Of a stretch of 64,000 bases of DNA, positions 45,614-53,600 are shown piece after piece. A model generated the notes under the pieces. The model ran no database searches. It worked only from the letters and a program-made list of their open reading frames with translations, and was not told where the DNA came from. Position numbers and translations under genes: made by a program. This stretch comes from Lewinella sp. LCG006. GTDB taxonomy: Bacteria > Bacteroidota > Bacteroidia > Chitinophagales > Saprospiraceae. Position 1 is the stretch's first letter; each line of letters starts with the position of its first letter. Location: the NCBI RefSeq assembly GCF_040784935.1, contig NZ_CP160680.1, positions 3,256,501 through 3,320,500 of the forward strand. Reading direction: 5' to 3'.

Positions 45614-45787
45614 ATGATGAATATGACAAAGAATAAGGTCACCTTGGCAGAGGCGTTAATGCTTTTAGAGAAAGAGGAGTTAAATGGGGATTATGAAAAA
45701 TCCACGATTCACAAACCGCTTAGTTTGGTCTGTCCTATATTTTCTACGGATAGGTCGTGTGCTAGTGGTATAATGAGCAGCAAATAG
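45614..45787 (+). CDS. Possible 57-residue small protein
   Basis: A short frame with two nearby ATGs reads MMNMTKNKVTLAEALMLLEK, then EELNGDYEKSTIHKPLSL, then a C-terminal half rich in Ser, Thr and two Cys. No homologue comes to mind. A leader-like charged N-half and a Ser/Thr/Cys-rich C-half superficially resemble peptide-natural-product precursors, but no modification enzymes or transporter are nearby. It could as easily be chance. Confidence 0.2.
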   Translation: MMNMTKNKVTLAEALMLLEKEELNGDYEKSTIHKPLSLVCPIFSTDRSCASGIMSSK

Positions 45788-45926
45788 CTCCTAATTATCC
45801 CTTTCGATTATAGGCAGTATTTTTTGTTATTTCTTCCCAAGTAATTCGTACAAAAAATTGACCCTTTCCAATATGTCCAAATTACTGGGTGTTTTCTCTG
45901 CATCATCAATTCTGTTAAAACTAACT

Positions 45927-45963
45927 ACTCCGTAGCGTCGGGTTTTATACCCGACTACGGAGT
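45927..45963. repeat. Palindromic repeat with 2-base bulge
   Basis: ACTCCGTAG-CG-TCGGGT pairs with ACCCGACTACGGAGT around a TTTAT loop. It lies in a gene-free stretch and has no U-tract, so it is more likely a dispersed palindromic element than a terminator. Confidence 0.6.
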
Positions 45964-46162
45964 ACGGAGCGGAGGACAGCCCAGTGCCTTCCTACTGCAT
46001 TAGTTGGGAGAAGGCATGACCCCAATCTCAACAATTTCGTAGCGTACAGTTGCAAAGAAAAAGTGAAGTGATTGCCATCCATTGCTGGTATAAAGCGAAG
46101 GCGTAACAACCATTTGGTCATTACGCCTCCGTTTTCAAAGCGATAGGAATAAGATCCTCGGC

Positions 46163-47035
46163 TTAAAGATGCTTTTCTGCGTGGTAGCTCGACCGAACCA
46201 AAGGTCCGCTTTCCACCATGTCAAAGCCTTTCTCAAGCCCTACCTCTTCGTACATTTTGAAGATGTCGGGGTGGATATACTCGGCTACTTCAAGGTGCAT
46301 TTTGGTGGGCTGGAGATACTGGCCGATGGTAAGGACATCGCAGCCGTGAGCCACCAGGTCGTCCATGACTTTGAAGACCTGTTCTTTGGTTTCACCCAGA
46401 CCTACCATGATGCCGCTTTTGGTGCGTTTGCCAAAATCTTTGGTGCGCTTGATCTGTTCCAGACTGCGTGCATATTTGGCTTGGGGACGTACCTTGCGGT
46501 AGAGTTCTTCCACCGTTTCCATGTTGTGAGAAACGACCTCCTGGCCACCGCTGATCATGCGCTCGAGGGCATCCCAGGTGGCGCGGACATCGGGGATGAG
46601 GGTTTCGATGGTTACGTGCGGCGTGCGTTCTTTGACCTGAACCACCGTTTGGTACCAAACTTCAGCTCCCCGATCACGGCGTTCGTCACGATTGACGGAG
46701 GTGATCACGGCGTGTTTTACGCCCATAAGGTCGATGGCTTCGGCTACGCGGCGTGGCTCGTCTTCATCATATTCTGGTGGCCGACCGGTTTTTACTGCAC
46801 AGAAGCTACAAGAGCGGGTACAAGTATTGCCCAAGATCATAAAGGTAGCCGTACCTGCTCCCCAGCATTCGCCCATGTTAGGGCAGCTTCCGCTTTGGCA
46901 GATGGTGTGGAGTTGGTACTCATCAACGAGGGAGCGTACCTTTTTATAATTAGGACCAATCGGGAGTTTTACGCGTAGCCAATCTGGCTTTTTACGGCGA
47001 GTCTCCTTTGCGTCTACTATTGGTAATTCTATCAT
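46163..47035 (-). CDS. lipA: Lipoyl synthase
   Basis: The 290-residue radical SAM enzyme inserts two sulfurs into octanoyl groups on carrier proteins to make lipoyl cofactors. Both clusters are visible: the auxiliary Cys set in [12 protein letters not shown] and the radical [11 protein letters not shown], preceded by [42 protein letters not shown] and the C-terminal [15 protein letters not shown] are standard LipA blocks; the Ser in RSSYHAE matches the known cluster-ligand region. ATG 47035 is preferred over TTG one codon earlier. A long (about 280 bp) leader upstream contains TTACACC-like repeats and a TAACTTTG box at 47147-47140. Confidence 0.97.
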   Translation of the reverse strand: MIELPIVDAKETRRKKPDWLRVKLPIGPNYKKVRSLVDEYQLHTICQSGSCPNMGECWGAGTATFMILGNTCTRSCSFCAVKTGRPPEYDEDEPRRVAEAIDLMGVKHAVITSVNRDERRDRGAEVWYQTVVQVKERTPHVTIETLIPDVRATWDALERMISGGQEVVSHNMETVEELYRKVRPQAKYARSLEQIKRTKDFGKRTKSGIMVGLGETKEQVFKVMDDLVAHGCDVLTIGQYLQPTKMHLEVAEYIHPDIFKMYEEVGLEKGFDMVESGPLVRSSYHAEKHL

Positions 47036-47139
47036 CAATGATGCTATTTATCAGCGTTTATCAGTGGTGTTTTGGTGAGGACTGCGAACTTTTACACCTT
47101 TACACCTTTCCAACGCTTACAACTTTTGAGTGCGAGGTG

Positions 47140-47147
47140 CAAAGTTA
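47140..47147 (-). promoter_or_regulatory. Putative -7 box upstream of lipA
   Basis: TAACTTTG on the minus strand matches TAnnTTTG about 105 bases before the lipA ATG, implying a leader of about 100 bases. No -33 TTG lies at the expected distance, so it is tentative. Confidence 0.35.
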
Positions 47148-47317
47148 GGTAAGAATTACCAAATAGCACCTGATGCTAGTATATCTGTTCTTAAATACGC
47201 AGGAAGCGGCAAATAGTTGATGCTTTGGCCCGTTTTGTGTCGACGCAGGTCGGAAGTTTATGACACTTTACACCTGTGTTAAACCTAAATTGGATGATCT
47301 TATGTTTATGCGCTCAC

Positions 47318-48136
47318 TTACCAACGTTTGCCGAGTTGTAGATTCAGGTAAAGATTCAGGAAAATTGGACTGTTCTCAAGATGAGGCACGGTAGGGCTTT
47401 CTACCATGATGGGTACGTCCTTAAAATAGACATCCAGTTGTATACCTGCTTCAAAAGCTTTCACGAGCTCATCGAATGCCCCCCAGTCGAAGTGTGCAGC
47501 TGCCTTGGCGTGGATGCCAGGCATAATCGTTAATTCATTCAATCCTTTAGAAAAGGAGGCTGCGCCCACAATGCGGCTAAGGTCTAGAAAAATATTGTCG
47601 TTGTCGGGGCTGTAGCGTTCTTCGTTGACGTAGAATTGGTTTGATCCCGAGCCAGGGTCGCGGGAACGGAGTACTTCCAGGTAGTAGGGTTTGATCAAGG
47701 CAAGATTAGCTCCCAACTGGTAGCTCATTCCAACAGCGAGACCACGGGTTTTGGCTTTTTCTGAAAAATAACGTTTTTCGCCCATGCCTGCTCTTAGTAC
47801 GAAAGCACTATTCTGTTTGGCGTAAATGAAGGAACGAGAAACGCGGTTGGAGGGACCGAATTGGAAATCAAAACTCTGGCGATCCTCCTGCGGATGGCGA
47901 ATATCACCGAATTCGAAATTATAGAAACGGGTACGGTCGTAACTTTTGAGCTGACCTATATTTACCCCGAAACCAAAAGAACGGGGCGTAATCAGACGGA
48001 AGTCGAAGCTCAACTCCTTGTTGTAGACAATTCCGGCGTTGCCATCATTGTAGTAGTTTTGCCCGGCAGGTAAAGATTGCTGAGCAATGACATAGCACGC
48101 ACTGAGGCTGAAGAGTAAGGAGAAGAAATATTTCAT
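47318..48136 (-). CDS. Putative outer-membrane beta-barrel protein
   Basis: The 272-residue protein starts at ATG 48136 with signal KYFFSLLFSLSACYVIAQ; the TTG three codons earlier is less likely. The mature part alternates strands and short turns: YNKELSFDFRLITPRSFGFG, SRSFIYAKQNSAFVLRAGMG, LAVGMSYQLGANLALIKPYY and EAGIQLDVYF. The last segment, SPIFLNLYLNLQLGKRW, ends in an aromatic residue typical of barrels. Family unknown. It lies 148 bases downstream of the small-GTPase gene on the same strand and could be part of that unit. Confidence 0.55.
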   Translation of the reverse strand: MKYFFSLLFSLSACYVIAQQSLPAGQNYYNDGNAGIVYNKELSFDFRLITPRSFGFGVNIGQLKSYDRTRFYNFEFGDIRHPQEDRQSFDFQFGPSNRVSRSFIYAKQNSAFVLRAGMGEKRYFSEKAKTRGLAVGMSYQLGANLALIKPYYLEVLRSRDPGSGSNQFYVNEERYSPDNDNIFLDLSRIVGAASFSKGLNELTIMPGIHAKAAAHFDWGAFDELVKAFEAGIQLDVYFKDVPIMVESPTVPHLENSPIFLNLYLNLQLGKRW

Positions 48137-48283
48137 ATTGACCAACAGCTGTTTCTAAATCCAACAAATTCCAAAGTAATTTACATTAAAATAATGAGTC
48201 TTACTAACGAATTGTTCTTGCTGTTGTGCAGAACTTGCAATAAATGACGGAAATTGGACGCTTTGGGGGCCCTTGTTTTACCA

Positions 48284-48775
48284 CTACTTGCTAAAAGGGC
48301 TCAGTAAAGCACGAGCAATGCCTTCGAAAAGATCTTCGACATTTTCCCCCGTTCTGGCGCTGGTGAAAATATGGGGCTGGGTTTGGGAATAGATTTCCTT
48401 GAGAGTCTGGTCGGAAACAAGGTCTTTCTTGTTACCAACCTTCCGGATCAAAACATTGGGCAAAACCGAGTTGATGTAAACGAGGTCATCTTCCAAGCGA
48501 CTAAAAGTAGCGGGTCGGCTCAGATCAAAAACATAAATGATAGCACTAGACCCTAAAAAGTAAGAGCGAGGCACTTTTTCCTGGGACACTTCTCCGGCCA
48601 AATCCCAGATAACTAAAGAGACTTCCTCACCATCAATGGTAACACTTTTTTTATCTACCCGAACACCAATGGTTGTGAGGTACTTTTCGTTAAAAGTATT
48701 GGTGATAAAGCGGTTAAAGAGAGAGGTTTTGCCTACCCCAAAATGCCCGGTAATGACAATTTTTTTAGTGATCAT
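48284..48775 (-). CDS. Rab/Ras-like small GTPase
   Basis: The 163-residue protein is a complete Ras-superfamily G domain. G1 is GHFGVGKTS (residues 10-18), G2 contains Thr35 in YLTTIGV, G3 is WDLAGE with Asp58-Gly61, G4 is NKKD (115-118) and G5 is SAR (139-141). WDLAGE, FLGSSAIIYVFDLSRPATF and GENVEDLF make it look like eukaryotic Rab proteins. The residue equivalent to Ras Gln61 is Glu62, which may reduce intrinsic hydrolysis. There is no C-terminal Cys, so it is not prenylated. It overlaps the upstream 271-residue gene by four bases (ATGA), so both are probably made together. Bacterial members such as MglA control polarity; this one is not an obvious MglA. Confidence 0.9.
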   Translation of the reverse strand: MITKKIVITGHFGVGKTSLFNRFITNTFNEKYLTTIGVRVDKKSVTIDGEEVSLVIWDLAGEVSQEKVPRSYFLGSSAIIYVFDLSRPATFSRLEDDLVYINSVLPNVLIRKVGNKKDLVSDQTLKEIYSQTQPHIFTSARTGENVEDLFEGIARALLSPFSK

Positions 48776-49587
48776 TGCGGTAGTGCTTTGTAGGGTTTAA
48801 TAAAATATGCATCTAATTCTTTTTGTATTCGGGCGTAAAAAGCAGGTTCGGGTTGTTGCAGATCGTGGTTCAATTCACGGGCCGCAAATACTAGTATTTT
48901 TTCTGCCAACTCATCGCGTTCTTGTTCGCTGATTGTGCCTGCGATGGCCAGCGCAATGTAGTAATTAAAAAAATTATGAATCATTATTTCGTAACTACCA
49001 TATTGAATCCCCCGAAGTTCTTCGTCGGTCCGATTGAAGGCATCTTCCACAAAAGCTTTGATCGCTGTTAGCATACCTGCGATCATATCTTTGTCCGCCG
49101 TCTCGGTAGAAGAAGCGCTACCGAGTAAGAGCCCCGACTCATGGCTGATGATGTAGACTTCTTCAACGATGGAGGGCTGCAGGGCAACGATGAGCTCATC
49201 CGTGGTTTTGCGCTTCCAAAAACGTAAATAGGAAAAGGACTCCTTGCGCATCTGATCAATGCGCTCACGCAATAAGCGTAACTCGTTGTTGATGTACTTT
49301 TTGATCAATAAACCCAGGCGCGGATACAAGATGTTGATGAGTTCATCCTGCTTTTGCCGCATGCGCTGGTCGATTATCTTTTGTACCACCTCCACGTAAG
49401 CATCTGGAAAATTTTCTTCCAGTTCTTTCATGTGCTCCGCAATGATGGGGTTGATCCGCTTAGACAATTCTTCCTGGCTCTCCACAATGTGCTTTACTTC
49501 CGCTACCGACTCACGGTCTTTGCGGAGGAGCGCATCCCGAAGGCGATCCAAAAGAATACTGTCCTGAGTTGATCCTGCTGTACCCAT
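48772..49587 (-). CDS. Roadblock/longin-like protein, partner of small GTPase
   Basis: The 271-residue soluble protein has a helical, coiled-coil-prone N-terminal half (residues 1-125, e.g. EELSKRINPIIAEHMKELEE). An alpha/beta domain follows: IVEEVYIISHESGLLLGSAS, TADKDMIAGMLTAIKAFVED and YGSYEIMIHNFFNYYIALAI. This strand-helix-strand order resembles roadblock/longin folds, which in MglB and eukaryotic GEF/GAP platforms bind small GTPases. The gene is directly between the coiled-coil gene (15-base gap) and the GTPase (4-base overlap). A role as regulator, scaffold or GAP of the GTPase is inferred from both fold and overlap. No enzymatic motif is seen. Confidence 0.65.
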   Translation of the reverse strand: MGTAGSTQDSILLDRLRDALLRKDRESVAEVKHIVESQEELSKRINPIIAEHMKELEENFPDAYVEVVQKIIDQRMRQKQDELINILYPRLGLLIKKYINNELRLLRERIDQMRKESFSYLRFWKRKTTDELIVALQPSIVEEVYIISHESGLLLGSASSTETADKDMIAGMLTAIKAFVEDAFNRTDEELRGIQYGSYEIMIHNFFNYYIALAIAGTISEQERDELAEKILVFAARELNHDLQQPEPAFYARIQKELDAYFIKPYKALPQ

Positions 49588-49602
49588 TATGCGATATGCT
49601 GA

Positions 49603-49899
49603 TTAGCGTTTGAGTTCCTGTCCAAGAGAGAGGAACAGCGCGCTCAACGACTGACGGTCTTCCTCCATTTTGTCTTTGAAATGAGTGGCCAGGTCGGTAC
49701 TTTTTTGCTGTAGCAATGCATCAAGCGCTTTGATTCGTTCGTCGAGTGCGGCTTCCTTGGCACTCAGTGCTTCACGTTGTGCCTGCAGATCCGCTTCCAC
49801 TTTTTCAAAGCGTTCGTTGTATTCGTGTATGATCTCACCCATCAGAATATCCCTTATGGTCATCAATTCAGAAAGGGAGGTGGGAGGTTTAGTTGCCAT
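49603..49899 (-). CDS. Small coiled-coil protein of the GTPase cassette
   Basis: The 98-residue protein is almost wholly alpha-helical with strong heptad character from about residue 25 to 85 (FEKVEADLQAQREALSAKEA, ALDERIKALDALLQQKSTDL). The first 24 residues (MATKPPTSLSELMTIRDILM) are a short non-coiled head. No membrane segment or signal is present. It is the first gene of the cassette and probably forms oligomers. A perfect 12-bp palindrome (ATTTTGCAAAAT, 49908-49919) lies just upstream. Confidence 0.7.
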   Translation of the reverse strand: MATKPPTSLSELMTIRDILMGEIIHEYNERFEKVEADLQAQREALSAKEAALDERIKALDALLQQKSTDLATHFKDKMEEDRQSLSALFLSLGQELKR

Positions 49900-49907
49900 G
49901 CGCAGTA

Positions 49908-49919
49908 ATTTTGCAAAAT
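49908..49919. promoter_or_regulatory. 12-bp palindrome before the GTPase cassette
   Basis: ATTTTGCAAAAT is a perfect palindrome nine bases upstream of the coiled-coil gene's ATG. Its position suits a dimeric regulator binding near the promoter. No -7/-33 pair is clear. Confidence 0.3.
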
Positions 49920-50152
49920 CTGTTAAACGGGGATGGAATAGGGCGTACCGTTAAGCAAAATGTATTTTATGCGTAAGCGAGTACTACAAATCCTACAGGC
50001 TCTAATGTAAACAATTTTTATAAAATTAAATCCAACGCCTTCTCTTTTGGGGGGTAAATGCTTAAAATTGGGCTTACTGTTGAAAAACTTCAAAGACAGC
50101 TCAACTTACCCACAGGGATGTCGATGGCATTTTTGGCGCAATACTAGACGAT

Positions 50153-51457
50153 ATGGAGGCAATATGCTATTGTGAGAAGCCTACTCCTAGGCTGGGTTAT
50201 ATTGTGGATTATCTTTTTACCGAACTACTGGGGGTAAAAGTAAGGGTAACCTCTGAGGTATCTGAATATAAAAATTTTAATGGCATCCGCTGTTGCTATT
50301 CTACAAAGGAGATCGTTGCTGGAGAAGTGCGGATGAAGCCTCATGGGCTTCTCTACGAGCAGGGGGTGAAGGAGCAGCTTGTGGCCTCTTTTTTGGCAGG
50401 TGATTTGCCCGCTTTTTTTGCTGCGGGGCCGGGGTATGATCTGCCTTTCGATGTTTTTTCGGCTGCTTTTTATATCCTTAGCCGGTACGAAGAATACCTT
50501 CCTTTTGAACCAGACCAGCACGGTCGCTATCTCGCCCAAATATCCTGGGCGCATCGCAATGGTTGCCTTCAATACCCTATCCTTTGGGAATGGGCGAAAT
50601 TGTTGGGAGCGGCCATCCAGCGCAAATATCCACGCTGGCAACCCCGTCCTTCGGGGTATACCTTTGCGCCAACCTACGATATCGACCTGCCGTGGGCCTA
50701 TCGCCATCGCGGCCTCCGAGGTTGGGGCAGATTGGGATTGGATGTGATTAACAGGGATTGGCCTCAGGTGCAAGCACGCTGGCGGGTACAATTTCAAGGT
50801 CAGGAGGATCCTTTTTTTATCTTTTCACCTTTGCGGAAATTACACGCAGCAACAGGCGTTAGACCCTGTATTTTCTGGCTACTTGCCGATAGCACGCGCG
50901 AAGATACCAACCCCTCCTGGAAATTAGCACCATACCAAAAGCTCATCCAGGAGGTGAGTGAGTGGAGCGAACTTGGTATCCATCCCTCTTATCACAGTTG
51001 GGTGTCGGCTGACATCATTGAGCAAAATAAAAATCGACTGGAAGAGATTGTTGGTTCAGCTATAACACACAGCAGACAGCATTTTCTGCGCCTCCGCCTG
51101 CCTGATACTTACCGGGCCTTACTGGCGGCGGGTATTCGGCATGATTATTCTATGGGGTTTGCTGCTGCACCCGGCTACCGGGCTGGCACGGCGGTACCTT
51201 TTCGCTGGTACGATCTGGAGCGTGAAGAAGTAACGGAGTTGTGGATACATCCCTTTGCCGTGATGGATGTAACGCTGAAACAATATCAAGGCCTTACTGC
51301 CCAGGAAGCGACTACCGAATTGGACCGTTTGCAATCCTATTGCCAAAAGGAAGAACAGCCTTTTTGTACCCTATGGCACAACAGCAGTTTTTCGGCGCTC
51401 CACGGCTGGGAGGGCTGGTGGGAAGTTTATGAAGGTCTTTTTAGAAAAGGGGAGTGA
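50153..51457 (+). CDS. Polysaccharide deacetylase-like protein (DUF7033-type N-terminus)
   Basis: The 434-residue cytosolic-looking protein has an N-terminal region (about 1-165) rich in aromatic residues, and then a deacetylase-like barrel. YTFAPTYDIDLPWAYRHRGL contains the DxD metal/catalytic Asp pair, and WSELGIHPSYHSWVSA holds the His-x-x-x-His metal site of NodB-type enzymes. Later FCTLWHNSSFSALHGWEGW includes another His-rich turn. This two-part arrangement occurs in Bacteroidota proteins linked to surface polysaccharide. It stands alone between the GTPase cassette (divergent) and upp. Substrate unknown. Confidence 0.78.
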   Translation: MEAICYCEKPTPRLGYIVDYLFTELLGVKVRVTSEVSEYKNFNGIRCCYSTKEIVAGEVRMKPHGLLYEQGVKEQLVASFLAGDLPAFFAAGPGYDLPFDVFSAAFYILSRYEEYLPFEPDQHGRYLAQISWAHRNGCLQYPILWEWAKLLGAAIQRKYPRWQPRPSGYTFAPTYDIDLPWAYRHRGLRGWGRLGLDVINRDWPQVQARWRVQFQGQEDPFFIFSPLRKLHAATGVRPCIFWLLADSTREDTNPSWKLAPYQKLIQEVSEWSELGIHPSYHSWVSADIIEQNKNRLEEIVGSAITHSRQHFLRLRLPDTYRALLAAGIRHDYSMGFAAAPGYRAGTAVPFRWYDLEREEVTELWIHPFAVMDVTLKQYQGLTAQEATTELDRLQSYCQKEEQPFCTLWHNSSFSALHGWEGWWEVYEGLFRKGE

Positions 51458-51527
51458 GACAAAAGATGCTCCGCTTGGTCTGAATATCCCCACAAGCTAT
51501 TATCTTTAACCAAAACAAATAAACGAT

Positions 51528-52178
51528 ATGCTCCACCTACTGAGTGATACTCCTTCTATTGCCAATCAGTACGTTGCCCAATTGAGAGACATCCATGTGC
51601 AAGCAGACCGTATGCGCTTTCGCCGGAACATGGAAAGGTTGGGGGAATGTATCGGATACGAACTGAGCAAGGAGCTCAATTATGTAGAATATTCAGTGGA
51701 GACGCCGCTGGGGCAAGCCCCTGTAGAAATGCCAGCAGAAGAACTCGTACTGGCAACGATTTTGCGTGCCGGCCTGCCTTTGCACCAGGGCTTACTCAAT
51801 GTCTTTGATGATGCTGGAAATGCTTTCGTTTCGGCCTATCGTAAACATCATAAAGATGGCACCTTCGAGATTGAAGTAGAATACCTCAGTTGCCCTGATC
51901 TGGAAAACAAAGTGCTGATCATCTGTGACCCGATGCTGGCTACCGGGGCTAGTATGGTGTTGGCTACCCAGGCTTTGCTGACTTACGGCAAGCCCAGTGC
52001 CATCCATTTTGTTGTCGCTATTGGCGCGCGCCTGGGATTAGAGTACCTCCAGCGCAAATTTCCCGATGCTCACATTTGGATGGCTGCGCTCGATGAAGAG
52101 CTTACCGCAAAAAGCTACATCGTACCCGGTCTGGGAGATGCGGGAGATTTGAGTTATGGAGCAAAATTGCAGGATTGA
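51528..52178 (+). CDS. upp: Uracil phosphoribosyltransferase
   Basis: The 216-residue enzyme salvages uracil with PRPP to give UMP. Type I PRTase features are clear: MRFRRNMERLGECIGYELSK, ILRAGLPLHQGLLNVFDDA, the PRPP loop ICDPMLATGASMVLA, and the uracil-binding C-terminus SYIVPGLGDAGDLSYG. Length is normal. A TATCTTTA box (51501-51508) lies 20 bases upstream and may be the -7 element. It stands between unrelated genes, so it is probably transcribed alone. Confidence 0.96.
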   Translation: MLHLLSDTPSIANQYVAQLRDIHVQADRMRFRRNMERLGECIGYELSKELNYVEYSVETPLGQAPVEMPAEELVLATILRAGLPLHQGLLNVFDDAGNAFVSAYRKHHKDGTFEIEVEYLSCPDLENKVLIICDPMLATGASMVLATQALLTYGKPSAIHFVVAIGARLGLEYLQRKFPDAHIWMAALDEELTAKSYIVPGLGDAGDLSYGAKLQD

Positions 52179-52292
52179 TTAGGAGAGGAAATACCGGCTT
52201 TGGCCAAAATTATTGACAAAAGAAATGAAATAAATTAGCCCCTCAGGCAACCCCTCGGCCTCCGCCTCCGTGTAGTAAGTAAAAGCAAAATC

Positions 52293-53027
52293 ATGAATAG
52301 AATAGTATGCTTTGCCTTACTCCTTTGCACGGCTACGGCCTGCCAGAATTCCATCCTCCACGAAGCGCAGGATGTTGAAGAGGTCCAATTGGCCAACTAC
52401 TACCTGGAGCTGGATATCAGCGATATCCTTTACACAAATCCCGATGAGCAAGATACCACGCATGTCAATGCCGACCAGGATTTGGATTTCGCCTTTACGT
52501 TCAAAGACTTGGCGCTGGAAGATCGCTACCTCTATTTTGCCAATACCTATGGTCTTTCTTCCGACTCTATCGCTATCGTAGGGAATATTCGCTTCGTTCA
52601 GTCGCCTAATTCTACTTTCCCGGAAGATCTTTTTGATCTTGAGTTTGTCCTTACGGAAGCTCGGGACAATTTGGAGCAAAATGCTGATGGTACTTATACT
52701 TACCTCGATAAGGAAGTCTTGGCCCATCGACTCGCAACGGAAAATTTTGGCAATAATAGCTTATTTGGCGGCTACAACGTCAGCCAGATGTTGCTCACGC
52801 TGCCTCAGCCTCAGGAGCTTCTTAATGGCTGGGGAGAAATGGTGCTTTCCAGTAATGGTTTCTATTTTCCTTACGAAAACCTTGATCTCACAGAGGTTAG
52901 CTATCTTGCTGAAGAGGATGCCATTGTGGTAGGAGGAACTTTTGCGGTAGAGCTGAAAGTCATGAGTTGTGGCTTTTATTCTTTCTATGCTGTGCAGCAG
53001 GCTTCATTCCGCGGACTTATTCAATAA
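52293..53027 (+). CDS. Hypothetical lipoprotein upstream of an ECF sigma gene
   Basis: The 244-residue protein has a lipoprotein signal (NRIVCFALLLCTATAC, lipobox TAC). The mature part is beta-rich and acidic (YYLELDISDILYTNPDEQD, LDFAFTFKDLALEDRYLYFA), with GEMVLSSNGFYFPYENLDLT toward the end. No family is recognised. It lies 18 bases before the ECF sigma factor gene and in the same orientation, which makes an envelope-stress role possible. Confidence 0.5.
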   Translation: MNRIVCFALLLCTATACQNSILHEAQDVEEVQLANYYLELDISDILYTNPDEQDTTHVNADQDLDFAFTFKDLALEDRYLYFANTYGLSSDSIAIVGNIRFVQSPNSTFPEDLFDLEFVLTEARDNLEQNADGTYTYLDKEVLAHRLATENFGNNSLFGGYNVSQMLLTLPQPQELLNGWGEMVLSSNGFYFPYENLDLTEVSYLAEEDAIVVGGTFAVELKVMSCGFYSFYAVQQASFRGLIQ

Positions 53028-53045
53028 CAAAGAGGCCTCGTTAGT

Positions 53046-53600
53046 TTGAATGACCAAGAACTCGCATTGCTGATTGAGGGTTGCCGCCAGGGTGATGCTC
53101 AATGCCAAAAACGGCTGTTCCTGCAAATGTACCATTTCGGGATGTCAGTGGCTGCGCGTTATGGTCAGCATCTACAGGAGACGGAAGAGATTGCGAACGA
53201 CGGGTTTTATAAGATGCTGGAAAATATTCACCGCTACCGGCCGGAAGTACCGTTTCAATTGTGGTTGCGGCGCATCATCATCAACTGTGGCATTGATTAT
53301 TACCGCAAGCAGCAAACTCGCCAAAGACTACAAACTGCGCCACCCGTTCAGGGGGATATTCGCAACGCTGGCGCCGACGAGCTGGATCGGGAATACCTGC
53401 TTCAGCTCGTCCGGCAGCTGCCTCCTCAATACCGCATGGTTTTTGTACTACACGTGATCGAAGGCTACAATCACGAAGAAATTGCCGAACAGTTGGGGAT
53501 CAGTCGTGGTACCTCCAAGTCTAATTTGGCGAAAGCCAGGAAGAAACTTCAGGCACTGGTTGCATTGCATAATCGTCAAGTCACCGAATATGGAAAATAG
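53046..53600 (+). CDS. ECF-type RNA polymerase sigma factor
   Basis: The 184-residue protein has sigma region 2 (ALLIEGCRQGDAQCQKRLFL, EEIANDGFYKMLENIHRYRP, FQLWLRRIIINCGIDYYRKQ) and region 4 (LVRQLPPQYRMVFVLHVIEG, YNHEEIAEQLGISRGTSKSN). This is typical of extracytoplasmic function sigma factors. No ATG precedes region 2; TTG at 53046 is the best start. The next gene's ATG lies inside its last codons (53590, 11-base overlap) and encodes an anti-sigma/barrel fusion, the expected partner. It probably controls its own operon, including the lipoprotein and perhaps the dioxygenase-like enzyme. Confidence 0.92.
   Translation: MNDQELALLIEGCRQGDAQCQKRLFLQMYHFGMSVAARYGQHLQETEEIANDGFYKMLENIHRYRPEVPFQLWLRRIIINCGIDYYRKQQTRQRLQTAPPVQGDIRNAGADELDREYLLQLVRQLPPQYRMVFVLHVIEGYNHEEIAEQLGISRGTSKSNLAKARKKLQALVALHNRQVTEYGK

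Larger units (their letters stand above)
45481..46162. other. 682-base intergenic region with hairpins and a tiny ORF
   Basis: It holds the adhesin terminator (45507-45558), a possible 57-codon plus-strand ORF (45614-45787) and a palindrome (45927-45963). The small ORF would encode a Lys/Glu-rich N-half and a Ser/Thr/Cys-rich C-half; coding is unproven. The rest shows nothing recognisable, and lipA ends at its right edge on the opposite strand. Confidence 0.5.

Noticed and set aside
46169-46978. 269-codon frame antisense to lipA
   Set aside because: It lies wholly opposite a textbook lipoyl synthase gene and shows no family features. It is a mirror of lipA codon usage.
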